A stretch of DNA of 64,000 nt, taken from NCBI RefSeq assembly GCF_025821625.1, contig NZ_JACKSH010000151.1, positions 63,227 through 127,226 of the forward strand, written 5' to 3'. The stretch is from Mycolicibacterium pyrenivorans (lineage in GTDB: Bacteria; Actinomycetota; Actinomycetes; Mycobacteriales; Mycobacteriaceae). How positions within the stretch are numbered: the stretch's first letter is position 1; every line of letters begins with the position of its first letter. Of the stretch, positions 9,594 to 19,392 are shown piece after piece. Below the pieces are notes generated by a model. That model was not told where the DNA came from and ran no database searches. It saw only the letters and a list, made by a program, of their open reading frames with translations. The position numbers and the translations under genes were made by a program.

Positions 9594-11310
9594 GAATCGC
9601 GACGGAGTGCCCGCCCAGCCGGGTGGCGACGCCGTCCACAGCCGGCTCGCCCCAGGCCAGCACGACGTCCCCGCTGACGGGGACGGCGACGGGTCGGTCG
9701 CCGAGGTTGCACACGATCGACAGCGAACCGCGGTGCATCGCCAACCACCGTTGATCCTCGTCGAAGTCGATCCGCAGGTGATCCAGCCACGGGTCGCGAA
9801 GGTCCGGTTCGGCGTGGCGCAGGGCGATCAGGTCTCGGTAGAAGGCGAGCATCCGGCCGTGGTCGTCGTCGCCGATCTCGTCCCAGTTCAGCTTCGAGCG
9901 CTCGAACGTCGCAGGGTCCTGCGGGTCGGGGATCTCGTCGGCGTCCCACCCGTGGTCGGCGAACTCCTTCTTGCGACCTTCTGCGGTCGCACGGGCCAGT
10001 TCGGGTTCGGGATGGGAGCTGAAGAACTGGAACGGCGACGACGACGCCCATTCCTCTCCCATGAAAAGCATTGTGGTGTAGGGGGATCCGAGAGCGAGTG
10101 CCGCCTTGATCGCGAGCTGGCCCGCGGTCAGGTTCTGGGAGGGCCGGTCGCCGATCGCCCGGTTTCCCACCTGATCGTGGGTCAGTGTGTAGGCCAGCAG
10201 TCGGGTCGCGGGGATGGTCGCGGTGTCCAGTGGCCGGCCGTGCCGACGCCGGCGGAACGACGAGTAGGTGCCCGCATGGAAATACCCTTGCCGCAACGTC
10301 TCCGCCAGCGTCTCGAGCGTCCCGAAATCTCCGTAATAGCCCTGCCGTTCCCCGGAGACCGCGGCGTGGATGGCGTGGTGGATGTCGTCGTCCCACTGTG
10401 CGGTCATGCCGAGGCCGCCGCGGTCCCGCGGCGTGATCAGCCGAGGGTCGTTCATGTCGCTCTCGGCGATCAGCGACAGCGGGCGTCCGACTTCGGCTGC
10501 CAGGGTGTCGGTTTCGGCCGAGAGTTCTTCGAGGATGTGGATGGCCGTGGTATCCACCAGGGCGTGGACGGCGTCCAACCGCAGCCCGTCGGCGTGGAAG
10601 TCACGCATCCAGCGCAGCGCGCAATCCAGGATGTAGCGACGCACCTGGTCGGCTCCTGCGTCGGCGATGTTGACCGACTCACCCCACGGGTTGCTGCCGG
10701 TGGACAGGTAGGGCCCGAACTTGGGCAGGTAGTTCCCGGACGGGCCGAGGTGGTTGAACACCGCATCGATCAGCACGCCGAGGCCACGGGAATGGCATGC
10801 GTCGACGAGGCGGACGAGTGCGTCGGGACCGCCGTACGGTTCGTGTACCGCGTACCAGAGCACTCCGTCGTAGCCCCAGCCGTGCGTGCCGCCGAAGGCG
10901 TTGACGGGCATCAACTCGACGAAGTCGACTCCGAGGTCGACCAGGTGATCGAGTCGCGCGATCGCGGAGTCGAATGTGCCGGCGGCGGTGAACGTCCCGA
11001 CGTGCAGCTCGTAGATCACGGCGCCCTCGATGGAGCGACCCCGCCAGTCGCCGTCGGTCCAGGCGCCGGGGTCCGGACGCCACAACTGCGAGCGCTCGTG
11101 CACACCCTCGGGCTGGCGCGCGGAGCGCGGATCGGGCAGCACCTTGGGGTCGTCATCGAGGACGAACCCGTAGCGGGCCTCCGGTGCCACGTCCAGGACG
11201 GCGCGCCACCACGCGCCGTCGGTGCGGGTCATCGGGTGCAGGGTGCCGTCGACGTCGAGCCGGACGCGTTCGGGTCGCGGCGCCCACACCGCGAACTCGT
11301 GCTCAGGCAT
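9580..11310 (-). CDS. treZ: Malto-oligosyltrehalose trehalohydrolase TreZ
   Basis: 576 aa from ATG 11310; an upstream in-frame start lies inside treY and is less likely. A GH13 family enzyme, it releases trehalose from the maltooligosyltrehalose made by TreY. An N-terminal beta-sandwich (EFAVWAPRPERV) is followed by the TIM barrel, with the nucleophile Asp in LRLDAVHAL and the acid/base Glu in LIAESDMNDPR. The start overlaps the treY stop by 8 nt. It is the last gene of the minus-strand acyltransferase-treX-treY-treZ operon, as in Rv1564c-Rv1562c. Confidence 0.95.
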   Translation of the reverse strand: MPEHEFAVWAPRPERVRLDVDGTLHPMTRTDGAWWRAVLDVAPEARYGFVLDDDPKVLPDPRSARQPEGVHERSQLWRPDPGAWTDGDWRGRSIEGAVIYELHVGTFTAAGTFDSAIARLDHLVDLGVDFVELMPVNAFGGTHGWGYDGVLWYAVHEPYGGPDALVRLVDACHSRGLGVLIDAVFNHLGPSGNYLPKFGPYLSTGSNPWGESVNIADAGADQVRRYILDCALRWMRDFHADGLRLDAVHALVDTTAIHILEELSAETDTLAAEVGRPLSLIAESDMNDPRLITPRDRGGLGMTAQWDDDIHHAIHAAVSGERQGYYGDFGTLETLAETLRQGYFHAGTYSSFRRRRHGRPLDTATIPATRLLAYTLTHDQVGNRAIGDRPSQNLTAGQLAIKAALALGSPYTTMLFMGEEWASSSPFQFFSSHPEPELARATAEGRKKEFADHGWDADEIPDPQDPATFERSKLNWDEIGDDDHGRMLAFYRDLIALRHAEPDLRDPWLDHLRIDFDEDQRWLAMHRGSLSIVCNLGDRPVAVPVSGDVVLAWGEPAVDGVATRLGGHSVAILRRN

Positions 11311-13609
11311 CCGTGCGCTCCAGCAGTGCGACGGGCAGCTCGCCGAACAGCTCGTCTGCCCGGACACGGTTGGCGTGGCCGGCGCCGGTCAGAATGTCGG
11401 TCCAGGAACCCTCGGGAAGCGTGACGGTGGTGTCGCCCCACCCGCTGTCGGCCAACCGGACCGACCACCGGCTGACGGCGACCAGCACGTCTCGGCCGCG
11501 CAGGAAGGCCACGATGTGTTCTGACGCGTCGCCCTCGGCCAGCACCGGACGGTAGCCGCCGGCCACGAAGGTGTCGGGACGCCGCCGTCGCAGCTGCAGT
11601 GCCGCGCGTACCACCCGCATCTTGGGGTGTGAACCTGCGGCGAGCACCTCGCGGCGGGCCGCGTAGTCGACGGGGCGCCGGTTGTCCGGATCGACCAGGC
11701 TGTCCTCCCACAGTTCGGTGCCCTGGTAGACATCCGGGATTCCGGGCGCGGTCAGCGCGATGAGCTTCTGGCCAAGGGCGTCGGCGTGGGCGTGTTCGGC
11801 GAGCCTGGCGACGGTCGCGGTCAGCTCAGCGGCGACGGGACCGTCGAGCACCGCGTCCAGCCATGTGTGCACCGCCGCCTCGAAGTCCGCTGCAGGATCG
11901 TTCCAGGTGGTGTGCAGCCCGGCCTCCCTGATGGCCTTCTCGGTATAGCCGTGCAGCCGCTCGCGCAGTTCGGTGCTCACTGTGCCCTCGGTCGGCCATA
12001 CGCCGAAGATGTTCTGCCACAGGAAGAGTCCGGTCAACAGATCAGGGGAGGGGGTGATGCGTTCCCAACCCTTGACGAGTTCGGCCCACAGTGACGGCAC
12101 CTGCGACAGCACCCCGATGCGGGCCCGGACATCCTCCCCGCGCTTGGTGTCGTGCGTGGTCAACGTCGTCATCGCATGCGGCCACAGCGCCGCCCGGTCT
12201 GCGGCGCGTCGATGGAACTCCGCGGCGCTGACTCCGAAATGCTCCGGCTCGCCGCCGACTTCGTTGAGCGACACCAGCCGGGCGTCCCGGTAGAACAGGC
12301 AGTCCTCCATCGACTTGGCGGTGGCCGCACCGCACAGTTGCTGGAGCCGCACACCCACCTCGGGGTGCGTATTCAGGGCCGTCGTCAGCAGCGCGAGCGG
12401 ATCGGCCAGTTCGGGCTGCGCGGCAGTGGTCTCGGCGATGGCCACGGGCAGCACCGAGGACAGCGTGAGGTAGTCCGACCGATAGACCCCGATATGGCTG
12501 AGCAGGGCGGCCACCGCGTCGGGCAGCAGTTCGTGATCGCGACCGGTCGCGGTCACGGCGGCGCGACACAACCGGCGCAGCTCACTGGCCAGCGTCTGGG
12601 TGACGGCCTGCACCTTGAGGCCGCGCGCGATCGCGGGACTCGCCGAGTAATCGACACCCGCCGACTCGATGAGCCCGGTGAGCGATTCCGCTCCGGTGGG
12701 GTCGACGAAGATCCCGCCGGTCTCGCGCAGCGCGTCGTACCCGGTGGTGCCCGCCACGGGCAGGGTGGGATCCAGCGGCTCGTCGAACGCGAGGATCTTT
12801 TCGATGACGATCCACGCGTCGGGTCCGGCGAGTTCTCGCAGCCAGGCCAGATAGCCTGCGGGATCGGACAATCCGTCCGGATGGTCGATGCGGATCCCGT
12901 CGACCAGGTTCTCGCTGAACCATCGGCGGACCTCGGCGTGAGAGGCCTCGAACACGGCGCGGACTTCCTGGCGCAGGCCCGCCAGCGACGTGATCGAGAA
13001 GAACCGCCGGTAACCGCACGTGCCGTTGCGCCAGCCGACCAGCCGGTAGTGCTGCCGGTCGTGCACCTCTGCGCCGGTTCCCGCGCCGGTCCCCGGACGG
13101 ATCGGGTACTGCAGGTCACCGAGCCGAAGTACGTCACCGTCGACTCCGCCGTCGACGATGAGGTCGGCCACGTCGTCATCGGATCCCAGGACGGGCAACA
13201 GGATTCGCCCGTCGGCATCCACGTCCCAGTCGATGTCGAAATACGAGGAGTACGACGAATCCCGGCCGTGGGTCAGCACATCCCACCACCACGGGTTCTG
13301 CCGGGGGACGTCCACGCCGACGTGGTTGGGCACGATGTCAACGATCAAGCCGAGTCCCGCGGCCTGAGCCGCCTTCGCGAGCCGCTCGAAACCCTCTGGC
13401 CCACCGATTTCGGCGGACACGGTGGTGGGATCGGTGACGTCGTAGCCGTGGCTGGAACCCTCGCCCGCGGTGAGGATCGGGGACAGGTAGAGGTGGGAGA
13501 CGCCGAGGTCGGCGAAGTAGTCGATCAGGTTCTCGGCGTCGGCGAACGTGAAGGCTTCGCCGCTGGCGGGACCGCGCATCTGCAGCCGGTAGGTGGACAG
13601 CACGTTCAT
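11303..13609 (-). CDS. treY: Maltooligosyltrehalose synthase TreY
   Basis: 768 aa. This GH13 enzyme isomerises the reducing-end alpha-1,4 bond of maltodextrins to an alpha,alpha-1,1 bond. The N-terminus STYRLQMRG and the barrel motifs VDIVPNHVGVD, DGIRIDHPDGLSDP (nucleophile Asp) and WIVIEKIL (acid/base Glu) are diagnostic. It starts 3 nt after the treX stop and overlaps treZ, so the three enzymes should be made together. The pathway is cytoplasmic and supplies trehalose for osmoprotection and mycolate carriers. Confidence 0.95.
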   Translation of the reverse strand: MNVLSTYRLQMRGPASGEAFTFADAENLIDYFADLGVSHLYLSPILTAGEGSSHGYDVTDPTTVSAEIGGPEGFERLAKAAQAAGLGLIVDIVPNHVGVDVPRQNPWWWDVLTHGRDSSYSSYFDIDWDVDADGRILLPVLGSDDDVADLIVDGGVDGDVLRLGDLQYPIRPGTGAGTGAEVHDRQHYRLVGWRNGTCGYRRFFSITSLAGLRQEVRAVFEASHAEVRRWFSENLVDGIRIDHPDGLSDPAGYLAWLRELAGPDAWIVIEKILAFDEPLDPTLPVAGTTGYDALRETGGIFVDPTGAESLTGLIESAGVDYSASPAIARGLKVQAVTQTLASELRRLCRAAVTATGRDHELLPDAVAALLSHIGVYRSDYLTLSSVLPVAIAETTAAQPELADPLALLTTALNTHPEVGVRLQQLCGAATAKSMEDCLFYRDARLVSLNEVGGEPEHFGVSAAEFHRRAADRAALWPHAMTTLTTHDTKRGEDVRARIGVLSQVPSLWAELVKGWERITPSPDLLTGLFLWQNIFGVWPTEGTVSTELRERLHGYTEKAIREAGLHTTWNDPAADFEAAVHTWLDAVLDGPVAAELTATVARLAEHAHADALGQKLIALTAPGIPDVYQGTELWEDSLVDPDNRRPVDYAARREVLAAGSHPKMRVVRAALQLRRRRPDTFVAGGYRPVLAEGDASEHIVAFLRGRDVLVAVSRWSVRLADSGWGDTTVTLPEGSWTDILTGAGHANRVRADELFGELPVALLERTDA

Positions 13610-13612
13610 GGG

Positions 13613-15763
13613 TCAGGCGGTCTTACGCAGAACGAGAACCGACCGCGGCTGCAGGGAGATCTTCTCGCCGGCGGACACCACGAGGTCGGTGCTGCCCGTA
13701 GGGTCGGCGGTGTCCAGGTCGGCGGTCCACTGCTGCGCGTAATCGACTTGCGGCGCAACAAAATCCTCGACCTCGTCGTGGGAGTTGAAGCACAGCAGGA
13801 ACGAGTCGTCGACGACCCGCTCGCCGCGTTCGTCGGGCGTCGGGATCGCCCGGCCGTTGAGGAAGACCGCCACGCACTGTCCGAGTCCGGCTTCCCAGTC
13901 CTGCGGGTCCATCTCCTTGCCTGCCGGGGTGAGCCAGGCGATGTCACGAACCTGGTGGCCGGTTCGGATCGGCTTGCCCTCGAAGAACCGCCTGCGCCGG
14001 AACACCGGGTGGTCCTTGCGCAACTTGACCACCTTGCGGGTGAATTCGAGTAGGTCGCCGTTGGTCTGGCACAGCGACCAGTCCATCCAGGACAGCTCGG
14101 AGTCCTGGCAGTAGACGTTGTTGTTGCCGCGCTGGGTGCGGCCGATCTCGTCGCCGTGCGCGATCATCGGGGTGCCTTGGGACAACATCAGGGTGGCCAT
14201 GATGTTGCGCATCTGCTTGCCGCGCAGCGCCAGGATCTGCGGGTCGTCGGTGGGTCCCTCCACCCCGCAGTTCCACGACCGGTTGTGGCTCTCCCCGTCC
14301 TGATTGTCCTCGCCGTTGGCCTCGTTGTGCTTCTCGTTGTAGGAGACGAGGTCGTTGAGCGTGAAGCCGTCATGGCACGTCACGAAGTTGATGCTGGCGC
14401 TCGGGCGTCGGCCCGTCGCCTCGTAGAGGTCCGACGACCCGGTTAGCCGGGACGCGAACTCGCCTAGTGTCGCGGGTTCTCCCCGCCAGTAATCACGCAC
14501 AGTGTCGCGATACTTCCCGTTCCATTCCGTCCACAAACCTGGGAAGTTCCCGACCTGGTAACCACCTTCGCCGATGTCCCACGGTTCGGCGATCAGCTTG
14601 ACCTGGCTGACCACCGGGTCCTGCTGGACGAGGTCGAAGAACGCCGACAACCGGTCCACGTCGTAGAACTCGCGCGCCAGCGTCGCGGCCAGGTCGAACC
14701 GGAAGCCGTCGACGTGCATGTCGAGCACCCAGTACCGCAGCGAATCCATGATCAGCTGCAGGGTGTGCGGGTGGCGGGCGTTGAGGCTGTTGCCCGTGCC
14801 CGTGAAGTCCTTGTAGTACCTGTTGTCACCGTCGAGCAGCCGGTAATAGGCGGCGTTGTCGATGCCCCGGAAGTTGAGGGTCGGCCCGAGGTGGTTGCCC
14901 TCCGCGGTGTGGTTGTAGACCACATCGAGGATCACTTCGATGCCGGCTTCGTGGAAAGCCCGCACCATCGTCTTGAACTCGGCGACCGCGCCGCCGGCGT
15001 GCTTGCTGGCCGCGTACTGGTAATGGGGCGCGAAGAACCCGAAAGTGTTGTAGCCCCAGTAATTCTGCAGTCCCAGGTCCCGCAGCCGGTGGTCGTGCAG
15101 GAACTGATGGACCGGCATCAACTCGATCGCGGTGACGTTCAGCGATTTCAGGTGGTCGATGATCACCGGGTGCGCGAGCCCGGAGTAGGTGCCGCGCAGT
15201 TCCTCGGGGATGCCGGGATGCGACTGGGTCATGCCCTTGACATGGGCCTCGTAGATGACCGTCTCGTGATACGGCGTGCGCGGAGCGCGATCCGAGCCCC
15301 ACTGGAAGAACGGGTTGATCACGACGCTGGTCATGGTGTGGCCGAGCGAGTCGATCCGTGGCGGCTCGCCGCCGCTGGCGAGGTCGTCGGCCTCGAGGTC
15401 GTAGGAATACAACGCCTGGGAGAAGTCGAACTCACCGTGAAAGGACTTGCCGTACGGGTCCAGCAGGAGCTTGCTCGGGTCACACCGATGCCCCGACGAC
15501 GGGCTCCACGGGCCGTGGACCCGGAAGCCGTAGCGTTGACCGGGGGTCACCGTCGGCAGATAGCAGTGCCACACGAAGCCGTCGACCTCGTCGAGCTCGA
15601 TGGGCTGCTCGCTGCCGTCCTTGGCGATCAGGCACAGTTCGACCCGTTCGGCGACCTCGGAGAACAGCGAGAAGTTGGTCCCTGCACCGTCATAGGTGGC
15701 GCCGAGGGGATAGGCCGCTCCCGGCCAGACGGTGGGTAGCGGTGCCGGCTCGGCGGACGACAT
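13613..15763 (-). CDS. treX: Glycogen debranching enzyme TreX/GlgX
   Basis: 716 aa from ATG 15763, which shares one base with the stop of the upstream acyltransferase gene (TGATG). A start 4 codons earlier is also open. MSSAEP matches how the M. tuberculosis protein begins. An isoamylase-type beta-sandwich is followed by the GH13 barrel: DVVYNHTAEG, VDGFRFDLA (nucleophile Asp), LIAEPWDIG (Glu) and VTCHDGFT (third Asp). It removes alpha-1,6 branches from glycogen, supplying linear maltodextrins to TreY. Confidence 0.94.
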   Translation of the reverse strand: MSSAEPAPLPTVWPGAAYPLGATYDGAGTNFSLFSEVAERVELCLIAKDGSEQPIELDEVDGFVWHCYLPTVTPGQRYGFRVHGPWSPSSGHRCDPSKLLLDPYGKSFHGEFDFSQALYSYDLEADDLASGGEPPRIDSLGHTMTSVVINPFFQWGSDRAPRTPYHETVIYEAHVKGMTQSHPGIPEELRGTYSGLAHPVIIDHLKSLNVTAIELMPVHQFLHDHRLRDLGLQNYWGYNTFGFFAPHYQYAASKHAGGAVAEFKTMVRAFHEAGIEVILDVVYNHTAEGNHLGPTLNFRGIDNAAYYRLLDGDNRYYKDFTGTGNSLNARHPHTLQLIMDSLRYWVLDMHVDGFRFDLAATLAREFYDVDRLSAFFDLVQQDPVVSQVKLIAEPWDIGEGGYQVGNFPGLWTEWNGKYRDTVRDYWRGEPATLGEFASRLTGSSDLYEATGRRPSASINFVTCHDGFTLNDLVSYNEKHNEANGEDNQDGESHNRSWNCGVEGPTDDPQILALRGKQMRNIMATLMLSQGTPMIAHGDEIGRTQRGNNNVYCQDSELSWMDWSLCQTNGDLLEFTRKVVKLRKDHPVFRRRRFFEGKPIRTGHQVRDIAWLTPAGKEMDPQDWEAGLGQCVAVFLNGRAIPTPDERGERVVDDSFLLCFNSHDEVEDFVAPQVDYAQQWTADLDTADPTGSTDLVVSAGEKISLQPRSVLVLRKTA

Positions 15764-17955
15764 CAGGCCGACCACCAGCGGGTGACGGCGGCGATCTGAC
15801 GGCCCAGCTCACCGACCATGGTGCGCATATAAGTGCTCGTGAAGTGGTGAGAGTCGTGATACAGCAACACGTTTCCCTCCACGGCTCGGCAGTGGTCCGG
15901 GCGACACACCGCATTGCTCATGTCGAGCGGCTTGAGCAGCGGGAACTCCGCCACGTAGTCGAGTGTCGGGTTGTGGTCAGACAGTACTTCTGATCTCTCG
16001 ATCCCGCACGATTTGGCGTCGCCGCCGTCGGCAAGGCAGTCGGCCGGGAAGAACGGCTCGCCGTCGCGCACCAGCCACGGGGTGTCCCGCATGGCCAGGA
16101 TGGGAATGCCGTTGTCGGACAGGGTCTGCCAGATGCCGAGATAACTGGACGGCATGACATCGCCGGGCTTGATATTCCACGGGCGGGTCGATGTCGTGAA
16201 GACGTAATCGGGGCGGTCGGCGATGATGTTGGGCATCACCCGCTCGTTCCATTGACGGCACTTCGGGTATTCGCGGTTGTCGCCCATCACCAGTGGCTTT
16301 TTCTCGGTCGTCAGCGGGCACCCCATCTTGAGGTAGGTGACGACCTTGAAATGGTGCATCCGGCCGAGCAGGTCCAGCGCGGTGATCCAGTGTTCGGCGT
16401 GCGACCCGCCGGCCAACGCGATGGTGCGGCTGGCCGACTTGTCGCCGTAGGTGCAGTTGATCACACCGACGTTGTCGAAATCGCTGATACAGCCGGCGGT
16501 GGTGGTTTCGGGGATGTCGTCCTCGGCTTCGAGCACCGTCGGGCGCATCGGCAGTTTGGGCACCCTGGCCTTGTTGATCAGCGCTCGTGCACCGGGATAG
16601 TCACGCGAGGACAGGCCGGAGAGCTCCTTGCCGTTCGCGCGCAGGACGGTGACGTGTTCGCGCCAGGTGAACGATGTCGCGGTCAGGGCCACCCCGAGCA
16701 GGGCCACGGTCGACCCCAGCACGATCGTCGGCCTGCGCAGCCGGGTACGCAACGGCACCGAGGACACGGCGGTCAGCTGAGCGTCGCCGGACAGGCTGCG
16801 CGCCCGCAGCGGTTCCTCGACGAACCGCGTCGTCAGCCACGCCAGCAGACCTGAGACCGCCAGGATGGCGGCGCCCTCGATGAAGTTGACGCCGGTGCCG
16901 CCGGAGTGGGCGAGGTAGAAGATCAGCAGCGGCCAGTGCCACAGGTACAGCGAGTACGCCATGGCGCCCAGGGCCACGAACGGCGCGGTGGCCAGCAATC
17001 GGTTGGGTGCGGGGATGCGGCCGTTGGTGCGGGGATCGGCGTGCCGGTTGGCGGCCGACAGGATGAACACCAGCGTGGCTCCCACCGGGACCAGCGCCCA
17101 CGGCCCGGGGAACTCCTTGACGCCGTCGATCAGGGCGCCGCAGGACAGGATCGCGGCCAGCGCCACTACCGCGAGCACGGTGCGTAACCACATGGGCCAG
17201 CGCACATACGGGACCAGTGCCCCCACCAGCGCGCCGAGCAGCAGCTCCCACGCCCGCGCGAAGCTGTTGTAGTACGCCGTGGCCTGATCGGCGTTGTGCG
17301 CGACGATCGCGTACCAGAACGAGGCGACGGCCAGTGCGCCGAGCAGGATCACGAACGCGACCCGCATGTGCCTGCCGAGGACGCGCCGGAAGAGATACGC
17401 GGACAACAGGATCAACACCAGGAAGGCGATGTAGAACTGGCCCTGCACCGACATCGACCAGATGTGCTGCAGTGAACTGACCGATTCCCCGGCGCGCAGA
17501 TAGTCCGATGCGGAGCGGGCGAGCTCCCAGTTCTGGTAGTAGCCCAGGCTGGCCAGGCTCTGGTCGGCGAACGTCTCCCATCGTGTCTCCGGCTGGATCA
17601 GGATCGTCAGCACCGCGGACACGGCCAGCACCACGACCAGCGCGGGCAGCAATCGGCGGATCAGCCGGGTGATCTCGGGGACGGGGCGCAGCGCCGCCCC
17701 CGGGGTCAGGGCGCCGCGCAGCAGCCGTCCGCCGAAGAAGAAGCCCGACAGGACCAGGAAGACGTCGACTCCGCCGGACACCCGCCCGAACCACACGTGG
17801 AATACCGCCACCAGGGCGATCGCGATCCCGCGCAGTCCGTCGAGGTCATGGCGATAGAACCCAGACGTGCGCGTCCCCATCCGGGGTGTCGCGGCAGCCG
17901 GGGGCACGCCCGGAGTGCTGCGAGACGCCGGCCGGGCAGGGGCAAGGGTCATCAT
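15763..17955 (-). CDS. Membrane acyltransferase (acyltransferase 3 with C-terminal SGNH domain)
   Basis: 730 aa (Rv1565c type). About ten transmembrane helices cover residues 30-420 and form an acyltransferase-3 domain, starting [21 protein letters not shown] with its conserved His. A linker and an extracytoplasmic SGNH hydrolase-like domain follow, with a GGSHAEHW block near residue 510 and HDSHHF near residue 705 as candidate Ser and Asp/His catalytic blocks. Such two-domain proteins O-acylate cell-envelope sugars, as OafA and OatA do. It is the first gene of the trehalose operon, so an envelope glycan or trehalose derivative is conceivable, but the acceptor is unknown. Starts at 17955 and 17952 are equivalent. 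Confidence 0.85.
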   Translation of the reverse strand: MMTLAPARPASRSTPGVPPAAATPRMGTRTSGFYRHDLDGLRGIAIALVAVFHVWFGRVSGGVDVFLVLSGFFFGGRLLRGALTPGAALRPVPEITRLIRRLLPALVVVLAVSAVLTILIQPETRWETFADQSLASLGYYQNWELARSASDYLRAGESVSSLQHIWSMSVQGQFYIAFLVLILLSAYLFRRVLGRHMRVAFVILLGALAVASFWYAIVAHNADQATAYYNSFARAWELLLGALVGALVPYVRWPMWLRTVLAVVALAAILSCGALIDGVKEFPGPWALVPVGATLVFILSAANRHADPRTNGRIPAPNRLLATAPFVALGAMAYSLYLWHWPLLIFYLAHSGGTGVNFIEGAAILAVSGLLAWLTTRFVEEPLRARSLSGDAQLTAVSSVPLRTRLRRPTIVLGSTVALLGVALTATSFTWREHVTVLRANGKELSGLSSRDYPGARALINKARVPKLPMRPTVLEAEDDIPETTTAGCISDFDNVGVINCTYGDKSASRTIALAGGSHAEHWITALDLLGRMHHFKVVTYLKMGCPLTTEKKPLVMGDNREYPKCRQWNERVMPNIIADRPDYVFTTSTRPWNIKPGDVMPSSYLGIWQTLSDNGIPILAMRDTPWLVRDGEPFFPADCLADGGDAKSCGIERSEVLSDHNPTLDYVAEFPLLKPLDMSNAVCRPDHCRAVEGNVLLYHDSHHFTSTYMRTMVGELGRQIAAVTRWWSA

Positions 17956-17965
17956 GGTCGACGGT

Positions 17966-17972
17966 TAATCTA
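17966..17972. promoter_or_regulatory. Overlapping divergent -10 elements, bioA and acyltransferase operon
   Basis: Only 23 nt separate the two start codons. On the plus strand TAATCT (17966-17971) is followed by 7 nt and GTG 17979 (leaderless bioA). On the minus strand TAGATT (17972-17967) is followed by 11 nt and ATG 17955. The two -10 hexamers share five base pairs, so only one polymerase could open this site at a time. No BioQ palindrome is present here. Confidence 0.55.
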
Positions 17973-17978
17973 CCGAAG

Positions 17979-19280
17979 GTGTCTGCGTTGACGCCCGCCG
18001 AGATAAGCGCGGTCGACGCCGCCCACATCTGGCATCCGTACAGCCCCATCGGGAAAGACGCGCTGCCGCCGATGGTGGCGGTGGCTGCGCGTGGTGCGTG
18101 GCTGACCCTTGTTCACCAGGGCCGCCCGGTCGAGGTGCTCGATGCGATGGCCTCGTGGTGGACGGCGGTTCACGGGCACGGCCACCCGGTCCTCGACGCG
18201 GCGATCACCGACCAGCTCGCGACGATGAACCACGTCATGTTCGGCGGGCTCACCCACGAGCCGGCCGCGCGGCTGGCCCAGCTGCTGGTGCAGGTCACCC
18301 CGGCCGGTCTGGAGACGGTGTTCTTCAGCGACTCGGGTTCGGTGTCGGTCGAGGTCGCCGTCAAGATGGCGCTGCAGTACTGGCGCAGCACGGGCCGTGG
18401 CCTCAAGAGTCGGCTGATGACGTGGCGGGGCGGCTACCACGGTGACACGTTCACCCCGATGAGCGTGTGTGACCCACAGGGCGGCATGCACGAGCTGTGG
18501 ACGGGGAAGAACTCGCTGCTGGCCGATCAGGTCTTCGCCCCGCCGGTGCCCGCGGCCTACGACCCCGGGTACAGCGCGGCGTTCGCAGAGCAGCTCGCCG
18601 AGCACGCCGATGAGCTCGCGGCGGTCATCGTCGAGCCCGTGGTGCAGGGTGCCGGCGGCATGCGCTTCCACGACCCGCGGTACCTCACCGACCTGCGGGA
18701 GGCGTGTGACAAGCACGGCGTGCTGCTGATCTTCGACGAGATCGCGACCGGATTCGGCCGGACGGGGGCGATGTTCGCCGCCGACCATGCCGGTGTCAGC
18801 CCCGACATCATGTGTGTCGGAAAGGCGCTCACCGGCGGCTACCTCACGCTGGCGGCGACGCTGTGCACGCGCGACATCGCGGACACGATCAGCGGCAACC
18901 CTCCCGGGGCGCTCATGCACGGGCCGACGTTCATGGCGAACGCGCTGGCCTGTGCGGTGAGCGTGGCGTCGGTGGAGTTGCTGCTCTCCGGTGACTGGCG
19001 GCCGCAGGTGCGCGCGATCGAGACCGGGCTGACCGAGGGGCTGGCCCCGGCACAATCGATGCCCCATGTGGCCGACGTCCGGGTGCTGGGCGCGATCGGG
19101 GTGATCGAGCTGGATCGGCAGGTCGACCTGCGCATCGCCACGCCCGCGGCGGTGGAGCGCGGGGTGTGGCTGCGCCCGTTCCGCAACCTGATCTACGCCA
19201 TGCCCCCGTACATCTGCACCGCCGACGAGGTCGCACAGATCACCTCGGCGATGGTCGGCGTCGCCGGTGCTCTAACCTGA
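17979..19280 (+). CDS. bioA: Adenosylmethionine-8-amino-7-oxononanoate aminotransferase BioA
   Basis: 433 aa from GTG 17979; the open frame extends upstream into the acyltransferase gene but has no supported start there. It converts KAPA to DAPA using S-adenosylmethionine and PLP in biotin synthesis. Visible features are [10 protein letters not shown] near the N-terminus, the GGYHGDT loop, [12 protein letters not shown], and the PLP lysine Lys282 in [10 protein letters not shown]. Its TGA stop overlaps the predicted BioQ operator in front of bioF, so bioA may have its own leaderless promoter while bioFD is regulated separately. Confidence 0.94.
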   Translation: MSALTPAEISAVDAAHIWHPYSPIGKDALPPMVAVAARGAWLTLVHQGRPVEVLDAMASWWTAVHGHGHPVLDAAITDQLATMNHVMFGGLTHEPAARLAQLLVQVTPAGLETVFFSDSGSVSVEVAVKMALQYWRSTGRGLKSRLMTWRGGYHGDTFTPMSVCDPQGGMHELWTGKNSLLADQVFAPPVPAAYDPGYSAAFAEQLAEHADELAAVIVEPVVQGAGGMRFHDPRYLTDLREACDKHGVLLIFDEIATGFGRTGAMFAADHAGVSPDIMCVGKALTGGYLTLAATLCTRDIADTISGNPPGALMHGPTFMANALACAVSVASVELLLSGDWRPQVRAIETGLTEGLAPAQSMPHVADVRVLGAIGVIELDRQVDLRIATPAAVERGVWLRPFRNLIYAMPPYICTADEVAQITSAMVGVAGALT

Positions 19281-19290
19281 ACGGTGTTCA
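19273..19290 (+). promoter_or_regulatory. bioF promoter -10 with overlapping BioQ operator
   Basis: TAACCT at 19273-19278 is a TANNNT -10. It abuts the perfect palindrome TGAACGGTGTTCA at 19278-19290 (arms TGAAC/GTTCA, 3-nt centre), which would cover the transcription start near 19285. The identical 18-nt arrangement precedes bioB. BioQ is the TetR-family biotin regulator known in corynebacteria and mycobacteria, and its gene is nearby (21738-22310). Confidence 0.75.
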
Positions 19291-19382
19291 ATCGTCGGTT
19301 CGACCGACGCGTTCAATCGTCGGTTCGACCGACGCGTTCAATCGTCGGTTCGACCGACGCGTTCAATTGTCGGTTCGCCGAG
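19284..19382 (+). repeat. Tandem 25-nt hairpin repeats in the bioF leader
   Basis: There are three full units (19284-19308, 19309-19333, 19334-19358) and a degenerate fourth (19359-19382). Each holds a BioQ half-site GTTCA and a 6-bp hairpin GTCGGT-TCG-ACCGAC. They lie between the operator and the bioF ribosome-binding site, so they should be transcribed as a roughly 108-nt leader. The 25-nt period is not a multiple of three, so they are not coding. A sister array lies in front of bioB. Confidence 0.85.
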
Positions 19383-19392
19383 AGGAGCACGT

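Noticed and set aside
9574..14053. Long plus-strand frames opposite treZ and treY
   Set aside because: Low-complexity Val/Gly/Arg/Asp-rich translations without domains. The minus-strand GH13 enzymes carry all catalytic motifs.
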